A DNA stretch of 64,000 bases from an uncultured Marinobacter sp. (GCF_947488835.1 NZ_CANLBK010000001.1:496001-560000); one strand, 5' to 3'; counted from the stretch's first letter, positions 7,250 to 16,137 are shown. Program-made: numbers and translations. Notes: generated by a model not told the origin, from the letters alone.

Positions 7250-10200
7250 GGATCGGACTCTTGTTTACCTGGCCTCACAGTAAACCAGCGGCGAATATCT
7301 GTGAACCTTTCGGTCACGTCGTGCTGAATAGCGACCAGTACAGGTATCAAAATGAGGGTGATGACGGTTGCGAACATAATCCCGTATCCCAATGCCACGG
7401 CGGCCGGTATCAGAAACTGTGCCTGTGCTGATGTTTCGAACAGCAGAGGCGCCAGGCCGGCGAAGGTTGTGACTGACGTCAAAAGAACCGCGCGCAGACG
7501 GCTCCTGCAAGCTTTGCTGATCGCTTCGATCTGATGGTCTGCATCGGGTTTCAGTTCATTGTAACGGGATACCAATAAAAGGCTGTCATTCACTACAACA
7601 CCACTGAGCGCAATAATACCATTGAGCGACAGAATGCTGATGGAAAGATCGTTCATCCAGTGCCCCAAGATGGCTCCGACAATTCCGAACGGAATGGCGG
7701 TCATGATCAGAACGGGCTGAATGTAGGATTTCAGGGGAATTGCCAGCAGCATGTAGATGAGCAGCATGGCGATCATAAACACATGCACCATAGAGGTCTG
7801 TGTTTCTGCCTGTTCCTCTGCTTCACCGGCAAAATTGATATCCAACCCCGGGTATTGCCGCTCCAGTGTCGGAACCAGATCCTTCTGCAGGTTGGCGACC
7901 AGTTCGGAAGCCGACAGAATGTCCTTGTCCACTTCAGCGGAGAGGTAAAGCGCCCGCTTGCCGTCAATCCGGGTAATGGTATCCCTGGAGTAGCCGTAGG
8001 TGACCGTAGCAACACTGGACAGGGGTAGCACTGTGCCGTCGTCTGTCCGGATGTTGGCACTCAGTACGTCCGTCGGGTTTTCCCGGGCACCTTCCGGGTA
8101 GCGGACTTTAACCTCTACTTCGTCGTTATTGCGCTGAAAGCGTTGTACCACCTGACCACTGAAGGCCTGAAGCACCTGCTGGGCCAGCGTATCGGTGCTC
8201 AACCCCAAAGCTTTGCCCTGAGCGTTAAGTTCCAGGAACAGGCGCGGCTGGCTGGCTTCGATGTTATCTTCAATGCCACTGATCGCCGGGATGGTTGCGA
8301 GCTGTTCCTTTATATCCCGTCCGGCTGCTGTCAGCAATTCATCATCAGAAGCCCTCAGTTCAATACGAAGTGCGTCTACCGTTCCGCGCCGGCTGGCCAC
8401 GCTAAGGGTTCTTACTCCTTCCGGCTGACCAGCGCTACGTCTCCATTGGTTGGAAAAAGTATTGATATCGTATGGGGAGTCCGATGCCAGTTCTACCGTG
8501 ACAGTGCCGGACTGGTCACTTCCGGAAAGTACCTGCAAGTTGGCAATGCCGGTTTCTACTTCCACGTTGGCGCGCTTAATGAGTTGCTCATCCACTTGAT
8601 AAGCTTTTTGCTCAAGAGCAAGCAGTGCGGAATGAGTCAGGCCAAAACTGGCGTCGGTTTCCATGCTGACGTTTGCCCGGACCGTGTCGCCAGGTATGTT
8701 CGGAAAAAAACTGGTCTTGACGGTACCGTTAAAAGGCATCGCCATAACCAGCGTAAATAGAGCAAGGAATAAAACCAGAACGGCATACCGGTATGCGAGT
8801 GCCCAGTCGATAACCATTTTATAGATCCGGTCGTTGAACCATTGAAGACCGGAATCGGCTCCCTGCTGGATACGTCGCCAGATTTCAAGGAGCGGGTTCT
8901 TGCTGGCTCTGCGGTGGGTATTCAGGTGTGCCAGGTGGGCCGGCAGAATGAGTTTCGACTCGACGATGGACAACAGCAGACAAATAGTGACAACGGCAGC
9001 GAACTGGGCGTATACCTGCCCAAGCCTGCCGCTGAGATTCGACAGAGAATAAAAGGCCACAACGGTGGTGAACACGCCAAAGAGCGTGGGCACCGCCACG
9101 CGCAGGGTGCCTCGGATGGTGTTGCGAAGGGTGTCGCCTTCCTGTTTGCGCACGGTGTAAACGCTTTCGCCCACAACCACGGCATCATCCACCACAATTC
9201 CCAACGCCATGATGAAACCAAAGGTGGTGAACTCGTTCAGTGAAAGACCGGCAAACCGGTCGCCCATGAAATACAGGGTTCCGAAGAAGATAAATGGCAA
9301 ACCCATGGATACCCAGAACGCCACGGTCAGGTTCAGGAAGACTGCCAGAAGAACGAACACCATCAAAATGCCGGTCAGTGCGTTGCTAACGAGCAGATCC
9401 AGCCGCTCACTGATCGAGGTGCTCCGGTCGTACCAGCTGGTAAGCTCTACGCCCTGTGGCAGAGCTCCATTGCCGTGCCATTCCTCGACTACCTGCTTGG
9501 CCGCTTCAACCGTCTCGGTGATGTCGTCCAGGCCAGTGGTGATCACTTGCAGAGCAATGCTGTTTTCGCCGGCAAAGCGGGACAGCACCGCGGTATCATC
9601 ATCGTAGGTGTCGTTAATGAAAGCGAGATCACCCAGGGCGACAATCACACCATCGCTGCTGGTGATCAGAGGAATGGCTGCAAATTCTTCTTTCAGATAA
9701 GCCTGTTGCGAGGCTTTCAGTTGCAGATAGACCTGTTCATTTTTCAGGACCGCTGTCATTGTGCTGGAGGAGCCCTGATTGATCGCATCCTCGACATCCG
9801 ACAGGGACAAACCGTAGGCCTGTAAACGCCCCTCATCGATCTCTATCGACATCATGGGGTCAAGCCAACCGGATTTGCTGACCCGGCTGATGTCAGCCTT
9901 TGCCAGCAGGTCAGATTTCAGTTCTTCGGCCAGTTGCTGCAGGGTGTGGCGGTCGGTTTCGCCATGGAGTTGCAACCAGAGCGAGTGCTCCTCACGCTCC
10001 GCTTTTTCAATAACCGGGCTCTTGGCATCGGCCGGGAAGGTGGAAATCGCATCCACTTTGTTTTTTACGTCCCGCAGCAACACATCCAGGTCGTAATCAC
10101 TTTTCTTTTCGATAGTAACTTTTGAGCCGCTGGAGGTAGACGTACTGGTGATGTCAGCTATGCCGTTAACATCTTCCAGCTGTTCTTCGATCTTGATAGC

Positions 10201-10410
10201 CAGCCCTTCTTCCGACTGCTGTGCTGAGCCACTGTTATAGGTGACCGAGACAGAAATGCTGTCTGGTTCTGTGCTCGGAAATGCTTCTTTGCGAAGGTCT
10301 CCAACCTGGAGAACGCCAAGGCCGATCACCAGGATCAGCAGAAGGTTGGCCGCAACCGGGTTATTGGCAAACCAGGGTATGATGCCTTTGTTCCAGCTTT
10401 GATCAGTCAT
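7243..10410 (-). CDS. RND efflux pump, inner-membrane subunit
   Basis: Proton-driven exporter of 1055 residues in the AcrB/MdtB/HAE superfamily. It has an N-terminal helix (about 21-37), a large periplasmic loop, helices 2-6 from about residue 345, a second periplasmic loop and helices 8-12 from about 870. The helix-4 proton-relay acidic pair is Asp408-Asp409 in GIVVDDAVVV, matching AcrB Asp407-Asp408. It overlaps the adaptor gene by 8 bp and the response-regulator gene by 7 bp. Substrate is unknown: drug or biocide export and envelope-stress relief both fit. Complete, with no frameshift seen. Confidence 0.96.
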   Translation of the reverse strand: MTDQSWNKGIIPWFANNPVAANLLLILVIGLGVLQVGDLRKEAFPSTEPDSISVSVTYNSGSAQQSEEGLAIKIEEQLEDVNGIADITSTSTSSGSKVTIEKKSDYDLDVLLRDVKNKVDAISTFPADAKSPVIEKAEREEHSLWLQLHGETDRHTLQQLAEELKSDLLAKADISRVSKSGWLDPMMSIEIDEGRLQAYGLSLSDVEDAINQGSSSTMTAVLKNEQVYLQLKASQQAYLKEEFAAIPLITSSDGVIVALGDLAFINDTYDDDTAVLSRFAGENSIALQVITTGLDDITETVEAAKQVVEEWHGNGALPQGVELTSWYDRSTSISERLDLLVSNALTGILMVFVLLAVFLNLTVAFWVSMGLPFIFFGTLYFMGDRFAGLSLNEFTTFGFIMALGIVVDDAVVVGESVYTVRKQEGDTLRNTIRGTLRVAVPTLFGVFTTVVAFYSLSNLSGRLGQVYAQFAAVVTICLLLSIVESKLILPAHLAHLNTHRRASKNPLLEIWRRIQQGADSGLQWFNDRIYKMVIDWALAYRYAVLVLFLALFTLVMAMPFNGTVKTSFFPNIPGDTVRANVSMETDASFGLTHSALLALEQKAYQVDEQLIKRANVEVETGIANLQVLSGSDQSGTVTVELASDSPYDINTFSNQWRRSAGQPEGVRTLSVASRRGTVDALRIELRASDDELLTAAGRDIKEQLATIPAISGIEDNIEASQPRLFLELNAQGKALGLSTDTLAQQVLQAFSGQVVQRFQRNNDEVEVKVRYPEGARENPTDVLSANIRTDDGTVLPLSSVATVTYGYSRDTITRIDGKRALYLSAEVDKDILSASELVANLQKDLVPTLERQYPGLDINFAGEAEEQAETQTSMVHVFMIAMLLIYMLLAIPLKSYIQPVLIMTAIPFGIVGAILGHWMNDLSISILSLNGIIALSGVVVNDSLLLVSRYNELKPDADHQIEAISKACRSRLRAVLLTSVTTFAGLAPLLFETSAQAQFLIPAAVALGYGIMFATVITLILIPVLVAIQHDVTERFTDIRRWFTVRPGKQESDPC

Positions 10411-11569
10411 CGGACGCCTCCACCGGATGAACAGCCATGCCTGGCAGATAGGTGCTCAATGGATGCGTCAGCACGTTCACAGCTTGGCCGGAAAGCGAGG
10501 CCGGTGGACGGATATAGATGGCCTGCTTATCACTGGCAACCGGGTCCGCGGAAAACCTGGCCAGAACGCCATCGTTTACGTACCAGACTTCCCCTCGCTG
10601 GCTGAGTGAGGACGAAGGCAGGCGCCAGAGATCGCTCAGTGCACGGCCCTCGATTTCCGCCCTGAGGAATGTGCCGGGCGCCAGCATGCTGGCCTGCTCC
10701 AGCGGCCGATCTAAAGCTGCGATCACTGACTGCTGTCGGCTTGTCTCATCCAGGTGCAGTTGCGTGCGTTGGATATAACCTTGCCATTGCTGCCCGGTTT
10801 CAACAGAAACCAGATTTACCGGCCATTCACCGTTATCCAGCACTTCGATATCCGGCAGCTTCTGCCAGTCGAGTTGAGATAAAGGCAAAGAGATCTCGAT
10901 TCGGTCCGCACTGTAGAGTTCAGCTATGTCGTTACCGGCCTGCAAATAGCTGCCCGGTGAGACCGAGCGGCTGACAACCAGCGCGTCAAAAGGCGCTTTA
11001 ACACGGGTTTGTGCCAGATCTTTTTTGGCACTGATTACCGCAGCTTCGGCGTTAGCGACTGCCGCCCGTGCTTGTTTTACCTGAGGTTCACGCAGCACCA
11101 ATGGAGAGTCCGGCTCGCCGGTCATTCCGGAAGCCTTCCACTCCAGAACGGCCTGCTCTGCTTCTCTTTCGGCCTCGAGAAGATCTACCTGCGCACTGGC
11201 CAGATCGTTTTCTGCGCTGGCAAGCGCCGCACGATAATCGCTGTCTTCCAATGTCAAAAGAAGGTCGCCTTTGCTGACGATACGTCCGGATTCAAACGCG
11301 CTTGCCAGTTCAGAGACCTGGCCGGAAACCTGGGCAGTGAGCGTTATCTCATATCGCGATCTGGCCGCACCAAAAGCTTCAACGTTGACAGCATGAGATC
11401 CTGTTATTACCGGAATAACACCGACATCCGGTGCAATACCACCATCCTCTTTCGCGGGCAGTGATCGACTTTCCTGTTCCTGAAGCTTCTGACCGTTATA
11501 AAGGAATACGGTGATCAGCACGCCAACGGCGGCCAACAAAACAAGCCATTTTGCGTATGGTCGGATCAT
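10403..11569 (-). CDS. RND periplasmic adaptor (membrane fusion protein)
   Basis: HlyD/AcrA-type adaptor of 388 residues linking the inner pump to the outer-membrane channel. An N-terminal signal-anchor helix (about 7-24, LVLLAAVGVLITVFLY) has no lipobox, so it is membrane-anchored rather than a lipoprotein. A lipoyl/barrel-sandwich half motif AQVSGQVSEL (about 77-86) and an alpha-hairpin of about 100-190, rich in Ala, Glu and Leu, are followed by the second barrel half with KAPFDALVVSRSVSPGSYL. It overlaps the outer-membrane factor gene by 4 bp and the pump by 8 bp. Confidence 0.93.
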   Translation of the reverse strand: MIRPYAKWLVLLAAVGVLITVFLYNGQKLQEQESRSLPAKEDGGIAPDVGVIPVITGSHAVNVEAFGAARSRYEITLTAQVSGQVSELASAFESGRIVSKGDLLLTLEDSDYRAALASAENDLASAQVDLLEAEREAEQAVLEWKASGMTGEPDSPLVLREPQVKQARAAVANAEAAVISAKKDLAQTRVKAPFDALVVSRSVSPGSYLQAGNDIAELYSADRIEISLPLSQLDWQKLPDIEVLDNGEWPVNLVSVETGQQWQGYIQRTQLHLDETSRQQSVIAALDRPLEQASMLAPGTFLRAEIEGRALSDLWRLPSSSLSQRGEVWYVNDGVLARFSADPVASDKQAIYIRPPASLSGQAVNVLTHPLSTYLPGMAVHPVEASDD

Positions 11570-12939
11570 GACTGATCGGTCTCCTTGATGCCCAGCCCCA
11601 GTGCAAGCCCGAGTGTGATTCGGTTGCTCAGACGCTCGTAGATTAAGTCGTTAAGTTGTGATTCCAGATTAAAGGTCTGCCGTTGCACTTCGAGTAGGTC
11701 GAGTACAGAAACCAGACCATTCCGGTATTTCTGCTGGTACTGCTCATAGTTGCGGCGGGCACTCAGCAATGCGCTGTCTATCTGCTGTTGCTGTTTGGCC
11801 AGGCTTGATTCCTGGCCGATTGCATTTTCAACTTCCTGCACTGCGTTCAGTAAGGTTTCCCGATAGGCCTGATAGCTCCTGGCGGTGGTCAGTTCTGCAG
11901 CTTCAGCATTAGCTTTAAGCTCACCGCCACGAAACAAAGGCGCCGTTAATTGACCGAGCAATGACCAAACCGGGTTTTTTAACAGAGCCTCGCCTGGTGA
12001 TGTGCCTGTGTCGCTCAAAGCCGCTCCCAGGCTGATCGATGGCAGCATTTCTTTGTAGGCAACAGACGTACGAAAGTCGCTTGCTTCTATGGCCAGATAG
12101 GCCGCTTTAAGGTCTGGTCGGCGCTGTAACGTCTGGTCGGCCAGGCCGGCAAGGGGCAAAAGAACTTGCGGGTAGTCGGCGGCAATGGCCGTGCTGCCAT
12201 AACTCCGGCCGAGCAACAGGTTCAAAGCTCTTTGTTGCTGCTGCAGGGATTCCTGAGTGGCAAACAGCGTCGCTCTGGCACTGGCTGCCGAGCTTTGGGC
12301 ACTGTCGAGGTCCTCAATGTCACCCAATCCGGATCGGTAGCGCTGAAGAATCCACTGTTCGTTTTTTTCAAGCAGTTCCACGCGTTGTTCTGCGATAGCA
12401 ACAGATCGATTCAGATTAACCAGCTTCAGCCAGCCCTGCATAACCTCGGCTGCGAGCGTATCCCGGGCAGCCTGGTAAAGAGCCAGCTGTTCGGCGACAT
12501 CGCTCTCAGCTGCCGACGCCTCATCAGAGATCTTCGCCCACAAATCCAGTTCCCAGCTGACGCTGATGCTGCCGGTGTAGGAAGTGTCGAGGTCTTCCGT
12601 TTTATTGGCGCCGAAGCCAGCCTCGACCTCGGGCAGCTGGTCAGCCCGAGTCGCCCGGTATTGGGCACGGAGAATTTCGAGAGAAAGCAGTGTTTGTCCA
12701 AGATCCGGGTTGGCCGCACGCGCTTCGGCAATCAGCGCGCTCAGATCATCGCTGCTGACCAAATCATCCAGATAGGCTGTCTCGGAACCATCCTCCATTT
12801 CTGACCAGGGTGCGATATTCTGACGGTCTGTATCGGCGCGAGTGAGATAATTCGGGTTGGTGGACAACGAGCTGCAGCCTGAAGCGACGAGGCCGCATAA
12901 GGCGAGCAATAACACTTTCGTGCAGGGGTAACGACACAT
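11566..12939 (-). CDS. RND outer-membrane efflux channel, NodT/OprM type
   Basis: Outer-membrane lipoprotein channel of 457 residues. The signal peptide ends in lipobox VASGC with Cys22 as lipidation site. Two outer_membrane_efflux repeats follow (about 65-245 and 270-445), each with long heptad-rich helices; the second carries the typical VQEVENAIGQE and YRNGLVSVLDLLEVQR segments. It is first in the operon: channel, adaptor, pump, regulator, kinase, every junction overlapping. Having all three pump parts and the sensor in one transcript suggests a self-regulated efflux module. Confidence 0.95.
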   Translation of the reverse strand: MCRYPCTKVLLLALCGLVASGCSSLSTNPNYLTRADTDRQNIAPWSEMEDGSETAYLDDLVSSDDLSALIAEARAANPDLGQTLLSLEILRAQYRATRADQLPEVEAGFGANKTEDLDTSYTGSISVSWELDLWAKISDEASAAESDVAEQLALYQAARDTLAAEVMQGWLKLVNLNRSVAIAEQRVELLEKNEQWILQRYRSGLGDIEDLDSAQSSAASARATLFATQESLQQQQRALNLLLGRSYGSTAIAADYPQVLLPLAGLADQTLQRRPDLKAAYLAIEASDFRTSVAYKEMLPSISLGAALSDTGTSPGEALLKNPVWSLLGQLTAPLFRGGELKANAEAAELTTARSYQAYRETLLNAVQEVENAIGQESSLAKQQQQIDSALLSARRNYEQYQQKYRNGLVSVLDLLEVQRQTFNLESQLNDLIYERLSNRITLGLALGLGIKETDQS

Positions 12940-13003
12940 AAACAGAGTCCAATAATGCGATCTGGTCTGAGGTAAACGACTGGATGCAGGCTATCGGAAG
13001 GTC

Positions 13004-13021
13004 GGTTAACGAAGGGTTAAG
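13004..13021 (-). promoter_or_regulatory. Putative operator: PmrA/QseB-like direct repeat
   Basis: Read on the minus strand it is CTTAACCCTTCGTTAACC, two TTAA half-sites with an 11-bp period, about 65-80 bases before the channel-gene ATG. OmpR-family regulators such as PmrA and QseB bind tandem YTTAA half-sites at this spacing. The operon's own regulator is of that class, so autoregulation is the natural reading. No convincing -35/-10 pair could be placed beside it. Confidence 0.5.
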
Positions 13022-13199
13022 ATATTCTGATGGGAAGTTACTGGAGAGCAAATACAGTTGTGATTACGGACATGTGGGATTGACGGAACACAGGGGTGAA
13101 GAGTCTGGACAACTGTGAACTACAGGGGATTTACGAGGATTCTAGAGAGATGTGATCAACTTAGACAGGTCTTTTTACTGCCTGTATTCGTAGGAAAAA

Positions 13200-13290
13200 T
13201 GGCGGTGGGCCAGGGATTCGAACCCCGGGAAGGCTACAAACCTTCGGCGGTTTTCAAGACCGCTGCATTCGGCCACTCTGCCAGCCCACC
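13200..13290 (-). tRNA. tRNA-Ser(UGA)
   Basis: Full class-II tRNA of 91 nt with encoded CCA (3' end at 13200). The 5' acceptor GGTGGGC pairs with GCCCACC. The anticodon stem GCGGT/ACCGC holds loop CTTGAAA with anticodon TGA at 13256-13254. A long variable arm (CGAAGG...CCTTC) and a T loop GTTCGAATC are present, and the discriminator is G, as in serine tRNAs. No clear T-rich terminator follows. Confidence 0.98.
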
Positions 13291-13433
13291 GTTTTTCCAT
13301 TGCTGCCTAGCGACAGCGGTGTGCATGATACCGGAATTGTCTGTGCTGTCAACGCCCTGCACAAAACTCCATGCAAATTTGAACATTAACTGTGTTTAAT
13401 GGAATCTCAGGACGACTTTCGTGTCGTAAATGA

Positions 13434-13461
13434 TTGAAAGTTGAGAATTCGACATTATGAT
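13434..13461 (+). promoter_or_regulatory. Sigma-70 promoter of the Bax-inhibitor-1 gene
   Basis: TTGAAA at 13434-13439 and TATGAT at 13456-13461, separated by 16 bases. This predicts a leader of about 80 nt before the ATG at 13548. Confidence 0.7.
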
Positions 13462-13482
13462 AGTGTGTAATTCTAGGTGATT

Positions 13483-13512
13483 GGCGTCTATCAGGCTTTG
13501 GGCCTGACGCCC
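13483..13512 (+). other. Leader hairpin before the Bax-inhibitor-1 gene
   Basis: GGCG with CGCC encloses TCAGGC with GCCTGA and a short loop, giving a 10-bp stem with a 4-base bulge. It lies within the predicted 5' untranslated region, 35 bases before the start. There is no T run, so it is more likely an mRNA stability or translation element than a terminator. Confidence 0.4.
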
Positions 13513-13547
13513 GTAACCAACCAAGTTGCATTTAACCGGAGATCAGA

Positions 13548-14264
13548 ATGCAAAACAGACAGTTCAACGCTCAGCAGAACCGCAATGGCATGATTGCCCG
13601 TGGGTCCGCTACCGCACCAATGAGTGCGTCAGCTACCAAGGTTTTGCGTAACACCTACACCCTGCTGGCAATGACGCTGGTATTCAGTGCTGTCATGGCA
13701 AGCGTATCCATGTCTATTGGCTTGAGCCAGGGCGCAAGCCTTGTATGCAGCCTGGGCGCACTCGCTCTGATCTGGTTTGTACTCCCGCGTACCGCGAACA
13801 GTTCTGCTGGCATTGCCGTAGTATTTGCTTTCACGGGTCTGCTGGGACTATCCCTTGGGCCAATCCTGTTCTACTACCTGCAGTTCCCAAATGGTGGTCA
13901 GATCATCATGCAAGCCCTCGGCGGCACCGGTCTGGTGTTTTTCGCCCTGTCCGGCTACGTGCTAACCACCAAGAAAGACTTCAGCTTCATGCGCGGCATG
14001 CTGGTTGCTGGTCTGGTAGTGGTGCTGGTTGCAGCATTGGGAGCCATGGTTGCGTCCATGTTCGGAGTTGAAGTATCAGCATTCAGCTTGGCCCTGAGCG
14101 CAGCGATCGTGTTCCTGATGTCTGGTTTCATCCTGTACGACACCAGCCGTATCGTTAACGGTGGTGAAACCAACTACATCATGGCTACTACAGGACTGTA
14201 TCTGAACATTTACAACCTGTTCGTGAGCCTGCTGCACCTTATTGGAGCTTTCTCCAACGACTAA
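13548..14264 (+). CDS. Bax inhibitor-1/YccA family membrane protein
   Basis: Inner-membrane protein of 238 residues with seven predicted helices after a polar N-terminus (about 1-32). It belongs to the UPF0005/BI-1 family. In E. coli the relative YccA binds and restrains the FtsH protease. The family motif near the last helices, FILYDTSRIVNGGETNYI (about 189-206), holds the conserved acidic residues linked to pH-sensitive calcium leak in BsYetJ. CCGGAG lies before the ATG. Monocistronic: it has its own promoter and a strong terminator. Confidence 0.93.
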   Translation: MQNRQFNAQQNRNGMIARGSATAPMSASATKVLRNTYTLLAMTLVFSAVMASVSMSIGLSQGASLVCSLGALALIWFVLPRTANSSAGIAVVFAFTGLLGLSLGPILFYYLQFPNGGQIIMQALGGTGLVFFALSGYVLTTKKDFSFMRGMLVAGLVVVLVAALGAMVASMFGVEVSAFSLALSAAIVFLMSGFILYDTSRIVNGGETNYIMATTGLYLNIYNLFVSLLHLIGAFSND

Positions 14265-14302
14265 CCTCGGGGAAGCACTCCACGCAATTTGCAGTTAACG
14301 GA

Positions 14303-14326
14303 AACCCCGGCCTTTGCCGGGGTTTT
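14303..14326 (+). terminator. Rho-independent terminator
   Basis: AACCCCGGC / GCCGGGGTT stem with a short loop and a T run (TTTTT). It closes the Bax-inhibitor-1 transcript and lies 44 bases before tusD, which argues against the longer tusD frame that would start upstream of it. Confidence 0.9.
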
Positions 14327-14369
14327 TGCTATTGGTACACTGGCCCCATATCAGGCGAGAACCGCACCC

Positions 14370-14786
14370 ATGGCTACCATATCTCTTCAAAACTACACAC
14401 TGGTCATCACCGGAGCCCCCTACTCTTCTCAAGCGCCGCAAACAGCTCTGTCGTTTGCCAGGGCTGCGATAGCAGCGGGTCACACGGTAGACAGGGTGTT
14501 TCTTTATGGTGAAGGCGTTCACCTTGCCTCCTCACTCTCTGCGCCCCCCTCAGACGAACCCCACTGGGCAGACCAATGGTCAAGATTTCTGAGTGAAAAC
14601 GCCATATCTGGTGTCGCCTGTATTGCCTCTGCCCTACGACGCGGGCTGACAAATGACTCTGAGCAAAAGCGTTACGAGTTACCTGCCAACAACATACGGG
14701 AGCCATTCATCATTGCCGGGCTTGGTGAGTGGGTAGAGGGCACTATGGCGTCTTCACGGGTACTCTATTTCCATGGCGGAGACTGA
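14370..14786 (+). CDS. tusD: tRNA 2-thiolation sulfur relay protein TusD
   Basis: DsrE-family subunit of the TusBCD complex, which takes persulfide sulfur from TusA and hands it to TusE for 2-thiouridine at the wobble base of Lys, Glu and Gln tRNAs. 138 residues from the ATG at 14370. LVITGAPYSSQAPQTALSFA opens the fold and the relay cysteine is Cys84 in ISGVACIASALRRG. The open frame begins at 14289, but that region contains the upstream terminator, so the later ATG is preferred. First of a tight tusD-tusC-tusB-tusE operon. Confidence 0.93.
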   Translation: MATISLQNYTLVITGAPYSSQAPQTALSFARAAIAAGHTVDRVFLYGEGVHLASSLSAPPSDEPHWADQWSRFLSENAISGVACIASALRRGLTNDSEQKRYELPANNIREPFIIAGLGEWVEGTMASSRVLYFHGGD

Positions 14787-14787
14787 C

Positions 14788-15138
14788 ATGGGCACACTGA
14801 TAGTGATCGACCAGCCTCCTTACGGAACCTGGGCGGGCCGCGAAGCTCTCGATATGGCATTTTCCCTTGCAGCATTCGACCAACCAGTTGCACTGCTGTT
14901 TACAGGTGCCGGTGTTAACTGGCTACGAAAATCTCAGGAAACTACGGGAATTGGGCAAAAGTCCGTAGAGAAAAATCTGTCTGCCGCTTTGATTTTTGGT
15001 GTTGAAGCTCTATATGCAGATGCAACAGCCTGCGCCCGTTATGGACTTGTGCCGGACAACATGGTGACAGGCGTCGCCATGGCTGAAAGCAGTGCTGAGG
15101 TAATGCGCCAACATTCACACACCGCCTTTGCAGGCTGA
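14788..15138 (+). CDS. tusC: tRNA 2-thiolation sulfur relay protein TusC
   Basis: Structural DsrF-like subunit of TusBCD, 116 residues. The start at 14788 is chosen over 14773 because GGAG lies 6 bases upstream and it sits 1 base after the tusD stop. The family pattern QPPYGTWAGREALDMAFSLA is clear near the N-terminus, with LLFTGAGVNWLR after it. No relay cysteine is needed in this subunit. Confidence 0.92.
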   Translation: MGTLIVIDQPPYGTWAGREALDMAFSLAAFDQPVALLFTGAGVNWLRKSQETTGIGQKSVEKNLSAALIFGVEALYADATACARYGLVPDNMVTGVAMAESSAEVMRQHSHTAFAG

Positions 15139-15163
15139 TGCACAGACAAGCCCGGAACCCGTT

Positions 15164-15448
15164 ATGACCGAGATTGACACTCTTCATATCCTGAACAAGG
15201 CGCCTGAGCACCCGCGCTCGGCTGAGTGCCTCCGTGCTATAGAGCCCGGGGATGCCCTGCTTCTGATTGAGAGCGCGGTGCTGACACTTGCAACCTGTAG
15301 CGAACTGCGAGCGGGCATCACCCTTTATGCACTGGCACCAGACGCGCTAGCGCGCGGTATTGCCCAAAACGCTGTGAAAGCTTCCCTTGTTGATTTCCCC
15401 GCCATGGTTGAACTGACCGCACAGGCACAGAAAGTAATAAGCTGGTAA
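15164..15448 (+). CDS. tusB: tRNA 2-thiolation sulfur relay protein TusB
   Basis: DsrH-like third subunit of the TusBCD hexamer, 94 residues from ATG 15164 with GGAA 8 bases upstream; the frame opens at 15128, inside tusC. TLHILNKAP near the start and PGDALLLIESAVL at about 32-44 match the family. TusB is the most divergent of the three, and order in the operon is the strongest support. Confidence 0.9.
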   Translation: MTEIDTLHILNKAPEHPRSAECLRAIEPGDALLLIESAVLTLATCSELRAGITLYALAPDALARGIAQNAVKASLVDFPAMVELTAQAQKVISW

Positions 15449-15451
15449 CCC

Positions 15452-15778
15452 ATGACAAAAGCAAATACACCTGAGAGAAACAATGAAGGGTTTCTCGAAA
15501 ACTCAAGCGACTGGTCGCCTGAGATCGCTGCTATCATTGCGGCAGAAGATCAAATAGGCCTCAGTGAAAAACACTGGGAAATCATCGGGTTTCTGCGGGA
15601 ATTCTATAAAGAACATGAAATGTCGCCACCCTCAAACCGACTGTTCGTGAGATCGGTAAAAGAGGCTTTGGGTGAAGACAAAGGTAACAGCATATATCTT
15701 ATGCAGCTTTTTCCTGGCACCCCTGCCAAAACAGCTTGCCGGATAGCAGGCCTGCCCCGGCCGACAAACTGCCTCTAG
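15452..15778 (+). CDS. tusE: TusE/DsrC-family sulfur carrier
   Basis: Sulfur acceptor that passes the persulfide to MnmA. 108 residues, with the DsrC core DQIGLSEKHWEIIGFLREFY and KGNSIYLMQLFPGTPAKTAC. The C-terminal arm ends CRIAGLPRPTNCL: the penultimate Cys107 is the carrier, and a second cysteine, Cys96, lies 11 residues before it. E. coli TusE has only the last one, whereas true DsrC has both. It starts 3 bases after tusB and overlaps the stop of the convergent gene by 4 bp. Confidence 0.93.
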   Translation: MTKANTPERNNEGFLENSSDWSPEIAAIIAAEDQIGLSEKHWEIIGFLREFYKEHEMSPPSNRLFVRSVKEALGEDKGNSIYLMQLFPGTPAKTACRIAGLPRPTNCL

Positions 15779-16107
15779 GGCTTGTGCCGTTCCAGGTCTG
15801 CTGCACTGCCAAGCAAACTGCTGAGTCCGTTCTCGAAGATACCCGAACCAAACTTCAGGAACTGCCGTGTAGACTCTTTAACGGTGCCATCCCAGGCGCT
15901 TTCGGGCAACTCCCTCAGCGTTTCAGCAACACCCACCTTTACGCCTTGGGCCACACGCGGCTCAATTTCGTCAGTCATAGCGACAATCTCAGCCACCTTT
16001 CGATCAAGATAAGGTCGAATCACAAGTAGCCAAAAGCCCAAAAGTACCGAAAGAACCGCAACGGCGGTAACAACAAACTGCGCGACCAGCATTGCCCAGG
16101 CAGGCAT
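15775..16107 (-). CDS. Hypothetical membrane-anchored protein
   Basis: Not recognised. 110 residues with a single N-terminal membrane helix (about 8-31, VVTAVAVLSVLLGFWLLVIR), then a soluble region with heptad character (DRKVAEIVAMTDEIEPRV) that suggests a short coiled coil. AGGAGAG stands 4-5 bases before the ATG. It lies 30 bp downstream of the DUF445 gene on the same strand, so the two may form an operon and act at the same membrane. Confidence 0.75.
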   Translation of the reverse strand: MPAWAMLVAQFVVTAVAVLSVLLGFWLLVIRPYLDRKVAEIVAMTDEIEPRVAQGVKVGVAETLRELPESAWDGTVKESTRQFLKFGSGIFENGLSSLLGSAADLERHKP

Positions 16108-16137
16108 GATGCTCTCCTTTGAATCAATATGAAGTGA

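Noticed and set aside
7265..10125. Several frames antisense to the RND pump
   Set aside because: Shadows of a long GC-rich gene; no conserved motif or start signal.
14289..14369. Longer N-terminus of TusD
   Set aside because: It would contain the strong terminator at 14303-14326, and the ATG at 14370 fits the family start.
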